Part shown: positions 43,119-52,400 of the stretch, piece by piece | Layout: the number at the start of each line of letters is the position of its first letter | Numbering within the stretch: position 1 is the stretch's first letter | NCBI RefSeq assembly: GCF_022662375.1 | Contig: NZ_JAKNQL010000006.1 | Coordinates: 1-64,000 of the forward strand | Source: Pseudomonas sp. CROZ-RG-20F-R04-15 | GTDB taxonomy: Bacteria > Pseudomonadota > Gammaproteobacteria > Pseudomonadales > Pseudomonadaceae | Reading direction: 5' to 3' | DNA length: 64,000 nt | Program-made: the position numbers and the translations under genes | Notes under the pieces: generated by a model | The model's database searches: none | What the model was told of the DNA's origin: nothing | The model's input: only the letters and a program-made list of their open reading frames with translations

Positions 43119-43880
43119 TCATTTACCTCCCGTTACATCGAGGAATGTACCGGTAACGAATGAAGCCTCCGCGCTCGCCAACCATAGAATCGCGCGTGCA
43201 ACCTCCTCAGGCTGTCCGCCCCGCCCCATGGGGATCGAGTCCTTGACACGATCGACCCGCCCCGGCTCACCGCCACTGGCATGCATTTCGGTATAGATAT
43301 GTCCGGGGCGAATGCAGTTAACTCGTATGCCTTCCCGTGCGACCTCCTTTGCAAAGCCAATGGTGAAAGTCTCCAACGCGCCCTTTGACGCCGCATAGTC
43401 GACGTACTCGTTGGGGCTGCCGAGGCGCGCCGAGGCCGAAGAGACATTGATCACCACGCCGCCCGGGCCGTTGTGACGGTAAGACATGCGCTTCACCGCC
43501 TGTTGGGCACAGAGTATTGGCCCAATGGCATTGACCGCAAAGATGCGCTGCATCCGCTCGAAGCCGAGGTCTTCCAGACGTGACTGAGGTGCCAGCATTC
43601 CGGCGTTATTGACCAGTACGTCAATGCGTCCGAACGTGCGATCAATGGCCGCGAACAAATCGGCCACCTGTTGGGGATCCGCACTGTCCGCGCGCATCGT
43701 CAACGCCCGGCGCCCCGATGCTTGTACATCCGCAGCCACGGCCAGCGCTGCGGACTCGTTGGCAACGTAGCTGATCGCCACGTCATAACCTCTAGCGGCG
43801 GCCAGCCGGGCCGTTGCTGCCCCCACTCCACGACTTCCACCCGTGATTAGAATCAGCGGTGCCTGCGAGACGTTGTCCAT
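43119..43880 (-). CDS. Short-chain dehydrogenase/reductase
   Basis: 253 residues from the ATG at 43880, with AGGAG upstream. Classical SDR: cofactor motif TGGSRGVGAA, NNAG motif, catalytic Ser (VINVSSAS), Tyr and Lys (YVDYAASKGA), and PGHIYTEMHASGGEP. NAD(P)-dependent; TGGSRG and the early Arg suggest NADPH. Substrate unknown; the sequence resembles glucose-1-dehydrogenase/3-oxoacyl-ACP reductase-like SDRs. Last gene of a minus-strand set with the EamA transporter and LysR regulator. Confidence 0.92.
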   Translation of the reverse strand: MDNVSQAPLILITGGSRGVGAATARLAAARGYDVAISYVANESAALAVAADVQASGRRALTMRADSADPQQVADLFAAIDRTFGRIDVLVNNAGMLAPQSRLEDLGFERMQRIFAVNAIGPILCAQQAVKRMSYRHNGPGGVVINVSSASARLGSPNEYVDYAASKGALETFTIGFAKEVAREGIRVNCIRPGHIYTEMHASGGEPGRVDRVKDSIPMGRGGQPEEVARAILWLASAEASFVTGTFLDVTGGK

Positions 43881-43909
43881 GAAATAAAGCTCCTGAGCCG
43901 TTGGCTGTA

Positions 43910-44737
43910 TCAACCGATGATGAGGGTGCCGCTGGCGATCACTACGCATGCCAGTATCCGGCGCGCGGTGAGCGTCTCGCCGAGAAATACATAGCCGATC
44001 AACGCCGCAAACAGCACGCTGGTTTCGCGCAATGCCGATACCGCGCCCAGGGGCGCTTCGGTCATGGCGTAGATGACCATTCCGTACGCAAGCAAAGAGA
44101 CCAGCCCGCCGACCAGCGCGGTCACTGTTCCCGCCCGGACAGAGAACAAACTGCGGGTGTCGCGTAGGCCGATGTAGACCACCGGCATCAGCACACCCCA
44201 CAGGGCGCACATCCACACCGTGTAGGCAAGCGGCGCGCCGGAGAGCCTGGCGCCGATGCCGTCGACCACGCTGTAGGCCGCGATAAAGCCGCCCGTCCCC
44301 AGCGCATAAGGCAGGCTGGGAACCGACAGACTGCGCCCTCTGAAAGCCAGCGACATAATCCCGCCTGACACCAGCGCAATACCAAGTAACACGCCAGGCG
44401 TGATGCGTTCTCCGGCAAACACGGCAGCCCCCAAGGTGATCAGCACCGGCGACGATCCACGTGAGATCGGATAGATCTGCCCCAGATCGCCGACCCGGTA
44501 ACTGCGCACCAGAAACAGGTTGTAGCCGACATGCAGCAACCCCGAAAGCGCCACGTAGCCCCAGCTCTCAATCGCCGGGGGCACCATGAACACTGCGGCG
44601 ACGACACTGGTGATGGCAATGGCAATGCACATCACCGTCATCGACCACAACCGATCGGCACCGCTACGCAACAGCGCATTCCAGCTGGCATGCAGGAGCG
44701 CGGCGAAAAGCACGAGGAAGACGATATGAATAGGCAT
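43910..44737 (-). CDS. EamA/DMT-family transporter
   Basis: 275 residues, ten hydrophobic helices in two five-helix halves, each with the EamA pattern (ISRGSSPVLITLGAAVFAGERITPGVLLGIALVSGGIM; ALRETSVLFAALIGYVFLGETLTARRILACVVIASGTLII). Inner-membrane metabolite exporter of unknown substrate. It lies 29 bases before the SDR start and 74 after the LysR stop, so the three form a likely operon. Confidence 0.92.
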   Translation of the reverse strand: MPIHIVFLVLFAALLHASWNALLRSGADRLWSMTVMCIAIAITSVVAAVFMVPPAIESWGYVALSGLLHVGYNLFLVRSYRVGDLGQIYPISRGSSPVLITLGAAVFAGERITPGVLLGIALVSGGIMSLAFRGRSLSVPSLPYALGTGGFIAAYSVVDGIGARLSGAPLAYTVWMCALWGVLMPVVYIGLRDTRSLFSVRAGTVTALVGGLVSLLAYGMVIYAMTEAPLGAVSALRETSVLFAALIGYVFLGETLTARRILACVVIASGTLIIG

Positions 44738-44811
44738 GCGCCACTTTAGGCAATGCGGCGACGGGACTAAAGCAAAGTCTCCTCATCGCAGCATGAACAA
44801 ATGCTCATGAC

Positions 44812-45717
44812 TCACTCATCCAGTCGTTGGATTTTCAGTGCCTCGCTGACTAACCATTGGCGAAAGCTGGCGATGTGCGGTTGCGCTTCGATGCCCTTGG
44901 GGCAGACGAAGTAGTACGCCAGCGGTGATGGGAATGGCACATCAAACAGCCGCACCAAACGGCCATCGCTGATTTCATTCTCGACATGCCCGCTGCGCAC
45001 CAATGCAACGCCCTGGCCGAGCAAGGCTGCCTCGACCGTCATGTTGGTATCGCCAAATCTGACGCTCTCCTTGAGCGGCAAATAAGCCAGTCCGACGGCT
45101 TGAAACCATACCTCCCATTTTGGTACCAGTTCGGCGCCGTCACGCGTGGGCAGCGGGAAATGCAACAGTTCTGCCGGGCTCTGCGGAGTTCCGACGCGCC
45201 GCAACAGTTCGGGGCTGGCCACAGGAAATACCTGCTCCCCAAACAGGAACTCAGAATGCAGACCGGGGTAATCGCCCTTGCCAAGCCTGATCGCAACATC
45301 CGCCTGGCCGTGAGAGAAATGGATTATTTTATCCGTGGTGTCCAGCGAGACCAGCAGTTCGGGGTGCTGACGAGAGAGTCGCGGCAAACGTGGCAGCAGC
45401 CACTTGAGAGCGAAGGAGTAGGTGGTGCTGACGCTGAGTCGAACCCTGTCTTTTTGCTCACGCAAATCACCCAAAGTCGCCTCCAGGCTGATGAAAAACT
45501 CCCGCACGATGGGCGCCAGCGCAGCCCCCGCTGCCGTGAGGCGTAACGCCTTGCCACGTTCAAACAACTGCACTCCCCAAAGGGCCTCAAGATGCTTGAG
45601 CTGATGACTGACCGCACTTTGAGTCACATGTAGCTCTTGTGCGGCCGACGTAAAGGTCAAGTGCCGGGTGGCAACTTCAAATGCACGCAAGGTCGCGGTG
45701 GGCGGCAGGTCTCTCAT
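44812..45717 (-). CDS. LysR-family regulator (GcvA-like)
   Basis: 301 residues. N-terminal HTH typical of the GcvA subgroup (LPPTATLRAFEVATRHLTFTSAAQELHVTQSAVSHQLKHLEALWGVQLFER) and a LysR substrate-binding domain. First gene of the LysR-EamA-SDR set and probably its regulator. The 52-base gap to the short plus-strand frame at 45770 holds its promoter. Confidence 0.92.
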   Translation of the reverse strand: MRDLPPTATLRAFEVATRHLTFTSAAQELHVTQSAVSHQLKHLEALWGVQLFERGKALRLTAAGAALAPIVREFFISLEATLGDLREQKDRVRLSVSTTYSFALKWLLPRLPRLSRQHPELLVSLDTTDKIIHFSHGQADVAIRLGKGDYPGLHSEFLFGEQVFPVASPELLRRVGTPQSPAELLHFPLPTRDGAELVPKWEVWFQAVGLAYLPLKESVRFGDTNMTVEAALLGQGVALVRSGHVENEISDGRLVRLFDVPFPSPLAYYFVCPKGIEAQPHIASFRQWLVSEALKIQRLDE

Positions 45718-45769
45718 AAGAGCATTATCCAGCGAGTTATCAGAAGAGTGCTTGCATGAACGTTAGCTC

Positions 45770-45970
45770 ATGATAGAGCCAATCTCACCCGAAACGTCAC
45801 TTAGGGAGCCATCACAACAAACCGCACTGATGGTGCGCCAGTATTACCAAGGCTCCATTGATGGAGTGATGGGCAAGTCGAAACGTGGTGCATTGACAGA
45901 TAGCCAGCCTTTGCTGAACTTGGCGCAAAGATTTGCCGAGACTCTGGTCGGCGATGGATCTCACCCATAA
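45770..45970 (+). pseudogene. Possible remnant of a peptidoglycan-binding-domain protein
   Basis: A 66-codon frame containing QYYQGSIDGVMGKSKRGAL, which matches the core of PG_binding_1 domains (typically xYxGxIDGxxGxxTxxAL), but only part of the domain is present and no signal peptide precedes it. It is followed 2 bases later by a terminator hairpin, as expected for the true 3' end of a gene. I read it as the end of a once longer gene, or a very small functional protein; the sequence does not decide. Confidence 0.5.
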
Positions 45971-45972
45971 AC

Positions 45973-46001
45973 AAGCCCGGGAACCCTGCTCGGGCTTTTT
46001 C
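45973..46001 (+). terminator. Rho-independent terminator
   Basis: AAGCCCG (45973-45979) pairs with CGGGCTT (45991-45997), followed by TTT. It closes the short frame at 45770. Confidence 0.75.
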
Positions 46002-46090
46002 ATTTCTGCGCCTCTTTTGCATTTCTGTGCGACACATCCCCTTTCAGGACTCCCGCAAGGCTCTGGCACGGTGTTAGTTTGTAAGTGTAT

Positions 46091-46110
46091 GTGTCTCAAC
46101 CTTGAGACAC
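46091..46110. promoter_or_regulatory. Palindromic operator-like site upstream of the M20 dipeptidase gene
   Basis: GTGTCTCAACCTTGAGACAC is a perfect 9-base inverted repeat with a 2-base spacer, centred about 47 bases before the start codon. No regulator gene for it is evident nearby. It could also form an RNA hairpin, but it lacks a T-run. Confidence 0.5.
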
Positions 46111-46147
46111 ACCTTACTCACTGCCCTGCAAAGGAATGCCCTTCGTA

Positions 46148-47887
46148 ATGAATGTCCCTTTCAAAAAACTGGCTGCCACCACCTTGATGCTGGCCGGTCT
46201 TGCCGTGTTCACGGCGCCCGCGCAAGCCAATATCACCCCGCAGCAGAGCGCAGAAATCCTCAAGACCTACAGCGCCGACAAAGCTACTGATTTCCGCCTG
46301 TTCCTCGGCAATCTGGGCAAGAGCGATCTGGCGAAAACCGCCGACATCGGCCCGGCCATTGGCGCGTACCTTGATAACAAGACCCTGACCGCCGAGCAGC
46401 AGAACGAAATCTATCGTCTGCTGGGTATCTACGCGCGAGCGAAATACAGCGCTGCCGCCACCGAAACCCTGCGCGAACTGGTGGAGATCCCGACCTATCG
46501 CAAGGACGGTGTCGAGCAGCATGACAACCCGGAATTCATCAAGATCGCCGCGAAGATCAAAAGTCTCGCCGAGTCCTTCAATCTGAAATTCCGCAACATC
46601 GACGACCGCGTCTACGAGATTTCCCTCGATGGCAGTGGCGATGAAGTGGTTGGTATTCACGCGCACGCCGACGTAGTGCCGGTCACGCCGGAAAACTGGG
46701 TACTCAAGGATGGCACCCGCCTCGACCCGTTCAAGATCACCCTGATTGGCGATCGCATGTACGGTCGCGGCACCGAAGATGACAAGAACGGCATCGTGGT
46801 CACGCTCTACGCCATGAAAGTCATCAAGGAAGAAAAACTGCCGCTGGTGCGCAACTTCAAGTTGCTGGTCGACACCACCGAAGAAACCACGGGCGACGCG
46901 ATCCCCTACTACTTCGAACGCAATCCGACGCCGAACTACAACCTGGCGCTGGATGGTGGTTACCCGGTGGTGATTGCCGAGAAAGGCTATGGCACCGTCA
47001 TGGCCAACTTTGCCAAGCGCAAAGGCGAAGGCAAAGGTGCCGAAATCATCTCGATGACCGGTGGCCTGGCGACCAACCAGATTCCTTCGGTGTCGGTCGC
47101 CACACTGATCACCGACAAACCTGCTGAACTGGCTGCCAGCCTGCAAAAGGCCGGTGACGAGTTTGCCAAGCACAATGGCGGCGATTTCCAGGTGAGCGCC
47201 AAGGTCGACGGCAAAGACGTCAAGCTGACGATGACTGGCGTATCTGCGCACTCCTCCGAACCTGAGTCCGGGGTTAACCCGGTTGCGCGGATGCTGGTCT
47301 TTATTAATAGCCTTGATGGCAAAGTCGCGCTCAAGCACAACCACATCACCGATGCGGCCCGTTACGCTGCCGACAACTGGGGCCTGGATTATCTGGGCAA
47401 CAAGCTGGGTGTCGGTTTCTCGGATGCCTTCATGGGGCCACTGACGACTTCGCTGACCTACGTCGGCATGGACGAAAAAGCCTTCAAACTCGCGGTCAAC
47501 CTGCGCGTGCCGAAGGGCAAGTCGCCGGAGAAGCTCAAGGCTGAAATCGCCGATAAACTGGCGGCGTGGGACAAGAAAAGCCACGTAGCGGTTGCCTTCG
47601 ACTATTCGATCGCCGAGCCGATGTACCGCAATCCTGAGGGCGAATGGGTCAAGGCACTGTTGGCTGTTTCAACAGAAAACCTCGGTATGAAACACGAATT
47701 CGGCACCTCAGCCGGCGCCACCTCGGTGCATGAATTGCCGAACGGTGTGCAATTCGGTCTGGCCATGCCGAACGTGAAGTACACCGGTCACACCGATGGC
47801 GAGTTCAAGACCGTGGAGCAATTTCAGCTGGATCTGCAAATCGTCACGGAAATGATTGGCCGCATCGGCCAGTTGCCGAAACTCTGA
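46148..47887 (+). CDS. Exported M20 family dipeptidase
   Basis: 579 residues from the ATG at 46148; an ATG at 46136 directly abuts the AAGGA ribosome site and is less likely. Signal peptide MNVPFKKLAATTLMLAGLAVFTAPAQA. M20 metallopeptidase core: first metal motif GIHAHADVVP, bridging Asp in YGRGTEDDKNG, general base DTTEET, and C-terminal SAGATSVHELPNG; the dimerisation lid lies between. It resembles PepV/Sapep dipeptidases but is exported, so it probably trims dipeptides in the periplasm. A palindrome precedes it and a strong terminator follows, so it is monocistronic. Confidence 0.93.
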   Translation: MNVPFKKLAATTLMLAGLAVFTAPAQANITPQQSAEILKTYSADKATDFRLFLGNLGKSDLAKTADIGPAIGAYLDNKTLTAEQQNEIYRLLGIYARAKYSAAATETLRELVEIPTYRKDGVEQHDNPEFIKIAAKIKSLAESFNLKFRNIDDRVYEISLDGSGDEVVGIHAHADVVPVTPENWVLKDGTRLDPFKITLIGDRMYGRGTEDDKNGIVVTLYAMKVIKEEKLPLVRNFKLLVDTTEETTGDAIPYYFERNPTPNYNLALDGGYPVVIAEKGYGTVMANFAKRKGEGKGAEIISMTGGLATNQIPSVSVATLITDKPAELAASLQKAGDEFAKHNGGDFQVSAKVDGKDVKLTMTGVSAHSSEPESGVNPVARMLVFINSLDGKVALKHNHITDAARYAADNWGLDYLGNKLGVGFSDAFMGPLTTSLTYVGMDEKAFKLAVNLRVPKGKSPEKLKAEIADKLAAWDKKSHVAVAFDYSIAEPMYRNPEGEWVKALLAVSTENLGMKHEFGTSAGATSVHELPNGVQFGLAMPNVKYTGHTDGEFKTVEQFQLDLQIVTEMIGRIGQLPKL

Positions 47888-47894
47888 CCGCAGT

Positions 47895-47930
47895 GCCGAA
47901 CCCGCCACCATGGCGGGTTCGGCATTTTTA
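47895..47930 (+). terminator. Rho-independent terminator after the dipeptidase gene
   Basis: GCCGAACCCGCCA (47895-47907) pairs with TGGCGGGTTCGGC (47911-47923), 13 bp with a 3-base loop, followed by ATTTTTA. Confidence 0.93.
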
Positions 47931-48061
47931 ATCCCCGCATAATCCCTGCCGCGCAGCCTCGCTCCTGACTTTTGCACATCGGGCAACAGAGAATTGCCCA
48001 TCAAACCGATTGATAGCCACCTAACGAAAGGTGCATGCTAGAGGGCTCGTTCGGGTCTTAT

Positions 48062-48085
48062 ATCATTCCGAATGATAGTTACCTT
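48062..48085 (+). promoter_or_regulatory. MexT-type box upstream of mexE
   Basis: The sequence reads ATCA, five bases, AATGAT, four bases, ACCTT. This fits the published MexT consensus ATCA-N5-GTCGAT-N4-ACYAT at most positions. It also sits in a perfect 17-base palindrome, TATCATTCCGAATGATA (48061-48077). It lies about 75 bases before the mexE start, where MexT should bind to activate mexEF-oprN. Confidence 0.7.
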
Positions 48086-48160
48086 TGCTTCATTCGATTC
48101 GTGCCATCACACCCCGCCGAGCATCATCCGCCCATCTTCAATACATTGGCGGATGCATCC

Positions 48161-49414
48161 ATGGAACAGTCACTCAAACATTTGCGCTTCCCGTTGGCCA
48201 TGTTGGCCGTACTGGTGATGAGCGCCTGCGGCAAGACTCCGGAGACTGCCGCCAGCATGCCCGCTGCGAAAGTCAGCGTGGCCAAGGTGCTGGAACAACC
48301 GGTCAACGAGTGGGACGAATTCACCGGGCGCCTCGAAGCGCCGGAAACCGTTGAAATCCGTCCACGGGTCTCCGGCCAGATCGACGAGGTGGCTTTCACC
48401 GAAGGCGCGCTGGTCAAGAAAGGCGACCTGCTGTTCCAGATCGACCCGCGTCCGTTCCAGGCTGAGGTGCGCCGCCTCGAAGCCCTCGTAGCCCAATCCC
48501 GCGCCAACGCCACCCGCAGTGAAAACGAAGCCGGCCGTGGTGAACGCCTGCGCGCCAGCAATGCGATCTCTGCCGAACTGGCCGACTCGCGCACCAGCGC
48601 TGCACAAGAAGCCCGCGCCGCTGTCGGTGCCCTGCAAGCGCAACTGGATCTGGCCAAACTGAACCTGAGCTTCACCCGCGTCACCGCGCCAATCAGTGGC
48701 CGCGTCAGCCGTGCCGAAATCACCGCCGGTAACCTGGTGACCGCCGACACTACGCCGCTGACCAGCGTGGTTTCCACCGATCGCGTTTACGCCTACTTCG
48801 ACGCCGACGAGCGTGTGTTCCTCAAATACACCCAACTGGCCCGCAACGGTCAGCGCGGCGCCACTACTCCGGTGTACATGGGCCTGTCCAATGAAGACGG
48901 CAACCCGCACCTCGGTCAGATGAACTTCGTCGACAACCAGGTCAACCCGAAAACCGGCACCATCCGTGGTCGCGCGGTGTTCGACAACAGCGACGGCACC
49001 TACACCCCGGGCCTCTACGCACGCCTGAAACTGGTCGGCAGCGGCACCTACAACGCCATGCTGATCAACGACGAAGCCGTCGGCACCGACCTCGGCAAGA
49101 AGTTCGTACTGGTGATGGATGCGGACAACAAAACCGCATATCGCGCCGTCGAACTGGGTCCGAAAATCGAAGGTCTGCGTATCGTCCGTACCGGCCTGAA
49201 CAAGGACGACACGATCATCGTCAAGGGTCTGCAACGGGTTCGTCCTGGTTCACCGGTCACCCCTGAAGTGATCCCGATGGCCAGCGAACAGACCATCGCG
49301 GCACTCGCTCAACAACGTCAAGCGCTGGAAGCCAGCAACCTGCCCAAAGTCGCCCCTGCCAAAGGCGCGTCGGGATCGGTTGTGAAGCTGGCTGCTACGA
49401 CCCCACGCGGTTAA
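48161..49414 (+). CDS. mexE: RND efflux membrane fusion protein MexE
   Basis: 417 residues from the ATG at 48161; the frame is open 42 codons further up, into the MexT box. Lipoprotein signal with lipobox VMSACGK (Cys23). HlyD/AcrA-like order: barrel-sandwich halves (VRPRVSGQIDEVAFTEGALVKKGDLLFQIDPRPF), alpha-hairpin, ITAGNLVTADTTPLTSVVSTDRVYAYFDADERVFLKY, and membrane-proximal domain. Very close to P. aeruginosa MexE. It joins MexF to OprN; the system exports chloramphenicol, fluoroquinolones, trimethoprim and quorum-signal precursors in P. aeruginosa. Confidence 0.96.
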   Translation: MEQSLKHLRFPLAMLAVLVMSACGKTPETAASMPAAKVSVAKVLEQPVNEWDEFTGRLEAPETVEIRPRVSGQIDEVAFTEGALVKKGDLLFQIDPRPFQAEVRRLEALVAQSRANATRSENEAGRGERLRASNAISAELADSRTSAAQEARAAVGALQAQLDLAKLNLSFTRVTAPISGRVSRAEITAGNLVTADTTPLTSVVSTDRVYAYFDADERVFLKYTQLARNGQRGATTPVYMGLSNEDGNPHLGQMNFVDNQVNPKTGTIRGRAVFDNSDGTYTPGLYARLKLVGSGTYNAMLINDEAVGTDLGKKFVLVMDADNKTAYRAVELGPKIEGLRIVRTGLNKDDTIIVKGLQRVRPGSPVTPEVIPMASEQTIAALAQQRQALEASNLPKVAPAKGASGSVVKLAATTPRG

Positions 49415-49429
49415 GGGACGACAACTCCG

Positions 49430-52400
49430 ATGAATTTTTCCCAATTCTTCATTTCACGGCCGATCTTCGCAGCGGTGCTCTCGCTGCTGATCCTGATCGC
49501 CGGTGCGATCTCGCTGTTCCAGTTGCCGATCAGCGAATACCCGGAAGTCGTGCCACCGACCGTGGTGGTGCGTGCCAACTTCCCGGGCGCCAACCCGAAA
49601 GTCATCGGTGAGACCGTGGCCGCTCCGCTGGAGCAAGCCATCACCGGCGTCGAGAACATGCTGTACATGTCCTCGCAGTCGACCGCTGACGGCAAGATCA
49701 CCCTGACCATCACTTTCGCCCTGGGCACTGACCTGGACAACGCGCAGGTGCAGGTGCAAAACCGGGTGACCCGTACCGAGCCGAAACTTCCCGAGGAAGT
49801 GACGCGCATCGGTATCACCGTCGACAAGGCCTCGCCCGACCTGACCATGGTTGTGCACTTGACCTCACCGGACAAGCGCTACGACATGCTCTACCTGTCC
49901 AACTACGCGATCCTCAACATCAAGGATGAGCTCGCTCGTCTGAACGGTGTTGGTGACGTGCAGTTGTTCGGTATGGGGGACTATTCGCTGCGTGTCTGGC
50001 TCGACCCGAACAAGACTGCTTCGCGCAATCTGACCGCGACCGATGTGGTCACGGCGATTCGAGAACAGAACCGTCAGGTCGCGGCCGGTCAATTGGGTGC
50101 GCCCCCTGCCCCGAATGCCCAAAGCTTCCAGTTGTCGGTCAACACGCAGGGCCGACTGGTCAGCGAGGAAGAGTTCGAGAACATCATCATTCGCGCAGGC
50201 GACAATGGTGAGATCACTCGTCTCAAAGACATCGCTCGGGTTGAACTCGGCTCCAGTCAATACGCCCTGCGCTCGTTGCTGGACAACCAACCGGCGGTGG
50301 CCATCCCGATCTTCCAGCGCCCAGGCTCCAATGCCATCGACATCTCGAACGAAGTTCGCGGCAAGATGGACGAGCTGAAGAAAAACTTCCCGCAAGGCAT
50401 GGATTACAGCATCGTCTATGACCCGACGATCTTCGTGCGCGGCTCGATCGAGGCGGTGGTTCACACCCTCTTCGAAGCACTGATTCTCGTGGTGCTGGTG
50501 GTGATCCTGTTCCTGCAAACCTGGCGTGCCTCGATCATTCCGTTGGTGGCGGTGCCGGTATCGTTGATCGGTACGTTTGCGGTGATGCACCTGTTCGGCT
50601 TCTCGCTCAACGCGCTGTCCTTGTTCGGATTGGTGCTGGCCATCGGTATCGTGGTCGACGACGCCATCGTGGTGGTGGAGAACGTCGAGCGCAATATCGA
50701 GCTCGGATTGAATCCGGTCGAAGCCACCAAGCGCGCCATGCGTGAAGTGACCGGCCCGATCGTTGCCACGGCGCTGGTGCTGTGTGCGGTGTTCATTCCG
50801 GCGGCGTTCATCTCCGGCCTCACCGGGCAGTTCTACAAACAGTTTGCACTGACCATCGCGATCTCGACCGTGATCTCGGCGTTCAACTCGCTGACCCTGT
50901 CGCCAGCATTGGCCGCGGTATTGCTGAAAAGCCATGACGCGCCGAAAGACCGCTTCTCCAAAGTGCTCGACAAGATCTTCGGTGGCTGGTTGTTCCGTCC
51001 GTTCAACCGTTTCTTCGATCGTGCCAGCCATGGTTACGTCGGCACGGTGCGCCGGGTTATCCGTGGCAGCGGCATCGCCCTGCTGTTGTACGCAGGCCTG
51101 ATGGTGCTGACCTTCTTCGGTTTCTCCAGCACGCCGACCGGTTTCGTACCCGGCCAGGACAAGCAATACCTGGTGGCTTTCGCACAACTGCCGGACGCCT
51201 CGAGCCTGGATCGCACCGAAGACGTGATCAAGCGCATGTCCGAACTGGCACTGAAACAGCCAGGCGTGGAAAGCGCCGTAGCGTTCCCGGGCCTGTCGAT
51301 CAACGGCTTCACCAACAGCCCGAACGCCGGCATCGTCTTCGTGACGCTGAAACCGTTCGACGAACGTAAAGACCCGAGCATGTCCGCCGGTGCAATCGCC
51401 GGGGCCTTGAACGGTCAGTACGCGAATATCCAAGAGGCGTACATGGCGATCTTCCCGCCACCGCCGGTACAAGGTCTGGGCACCATTGGTGGTTTCCGCC
51501 TGCAAATCGAAGACCGGGGCAACCTGGGCTACGACGAGCTGTACAAAGAAACCATGAACATCATCAACAAGAGCCACAGCGTGCCGGAACTGGCTGGCCT
51601 GTTCACCAGTTACACCGTGAACGTGCCACAGGTCGATGCCGCCATCGACCGTGAAAAAGCCAAGACCCATGGCGTAGCCGTCAGCGACATCTTCGACACC
51701 CTGCAGATCTACCTGGGTTCGCTGTATGCCAACGACTTCAACCGCTTCGGGCGCACCTATCAGGTCAACGTTCAGGCTGAGCAGCAGTTCCGCCTCGAAT
51801 CCGATCAGATCGGTCAGCTGAAAGTACGTAACAACAAAGGCGAAATGATCCCGCTGGCGACCTTCATCAAGGTCAGCGACACCTCGGGTCCGGATCGCGT
51901 GATGCACTACAACGGCTTCATCACCGCGGAAATCAACGGCGCGGCTGCCCCGGGCTACAGCTCCGGCCAGGCTGAAAAAGCCATCGAGAAACTGCTGAAG
52001 GATGAACTGCCGAACGGCATGACCTACGAGTGGACCGACCTGACCTACCAGCAGATTCTGTCCGGCAACACTGCGCTGTTCGTGTTCCCGCTCTGCGTAC
52101 TGCTGGCGTTCCTCGTGCTCGCCGCTCAATACGAAAGCTGGAGCCTGCCACTGGCGGTGATCCTGATCGTACCGATGACCCTGCTGTCGGCCATCACCGG
52201 TGTGATCATCTCGGGCGGTGACAACAACATCTTCACCCAGATCGGTTTGATCGTACTGGTGGGACTTGCCTGTAAGAACGCGATTCTGATCGTCGAATTC
52301 GCCAAGGACAAACAGGAAGAAGGCCTCGACCCACTCGCGGCGGTACTCGAAGCTTGCCGCTTGCGTCTGCGGCCGATCCTGATGACCTCCTTCGCGTTCA

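Noticed and set aside
43881..44216. N-terminal extension of the SDR protein
   Set aside because: The extra residues overlap the EamA gene on the same strand in another frame and precede an excellent ribosome site and the normal SDR start.
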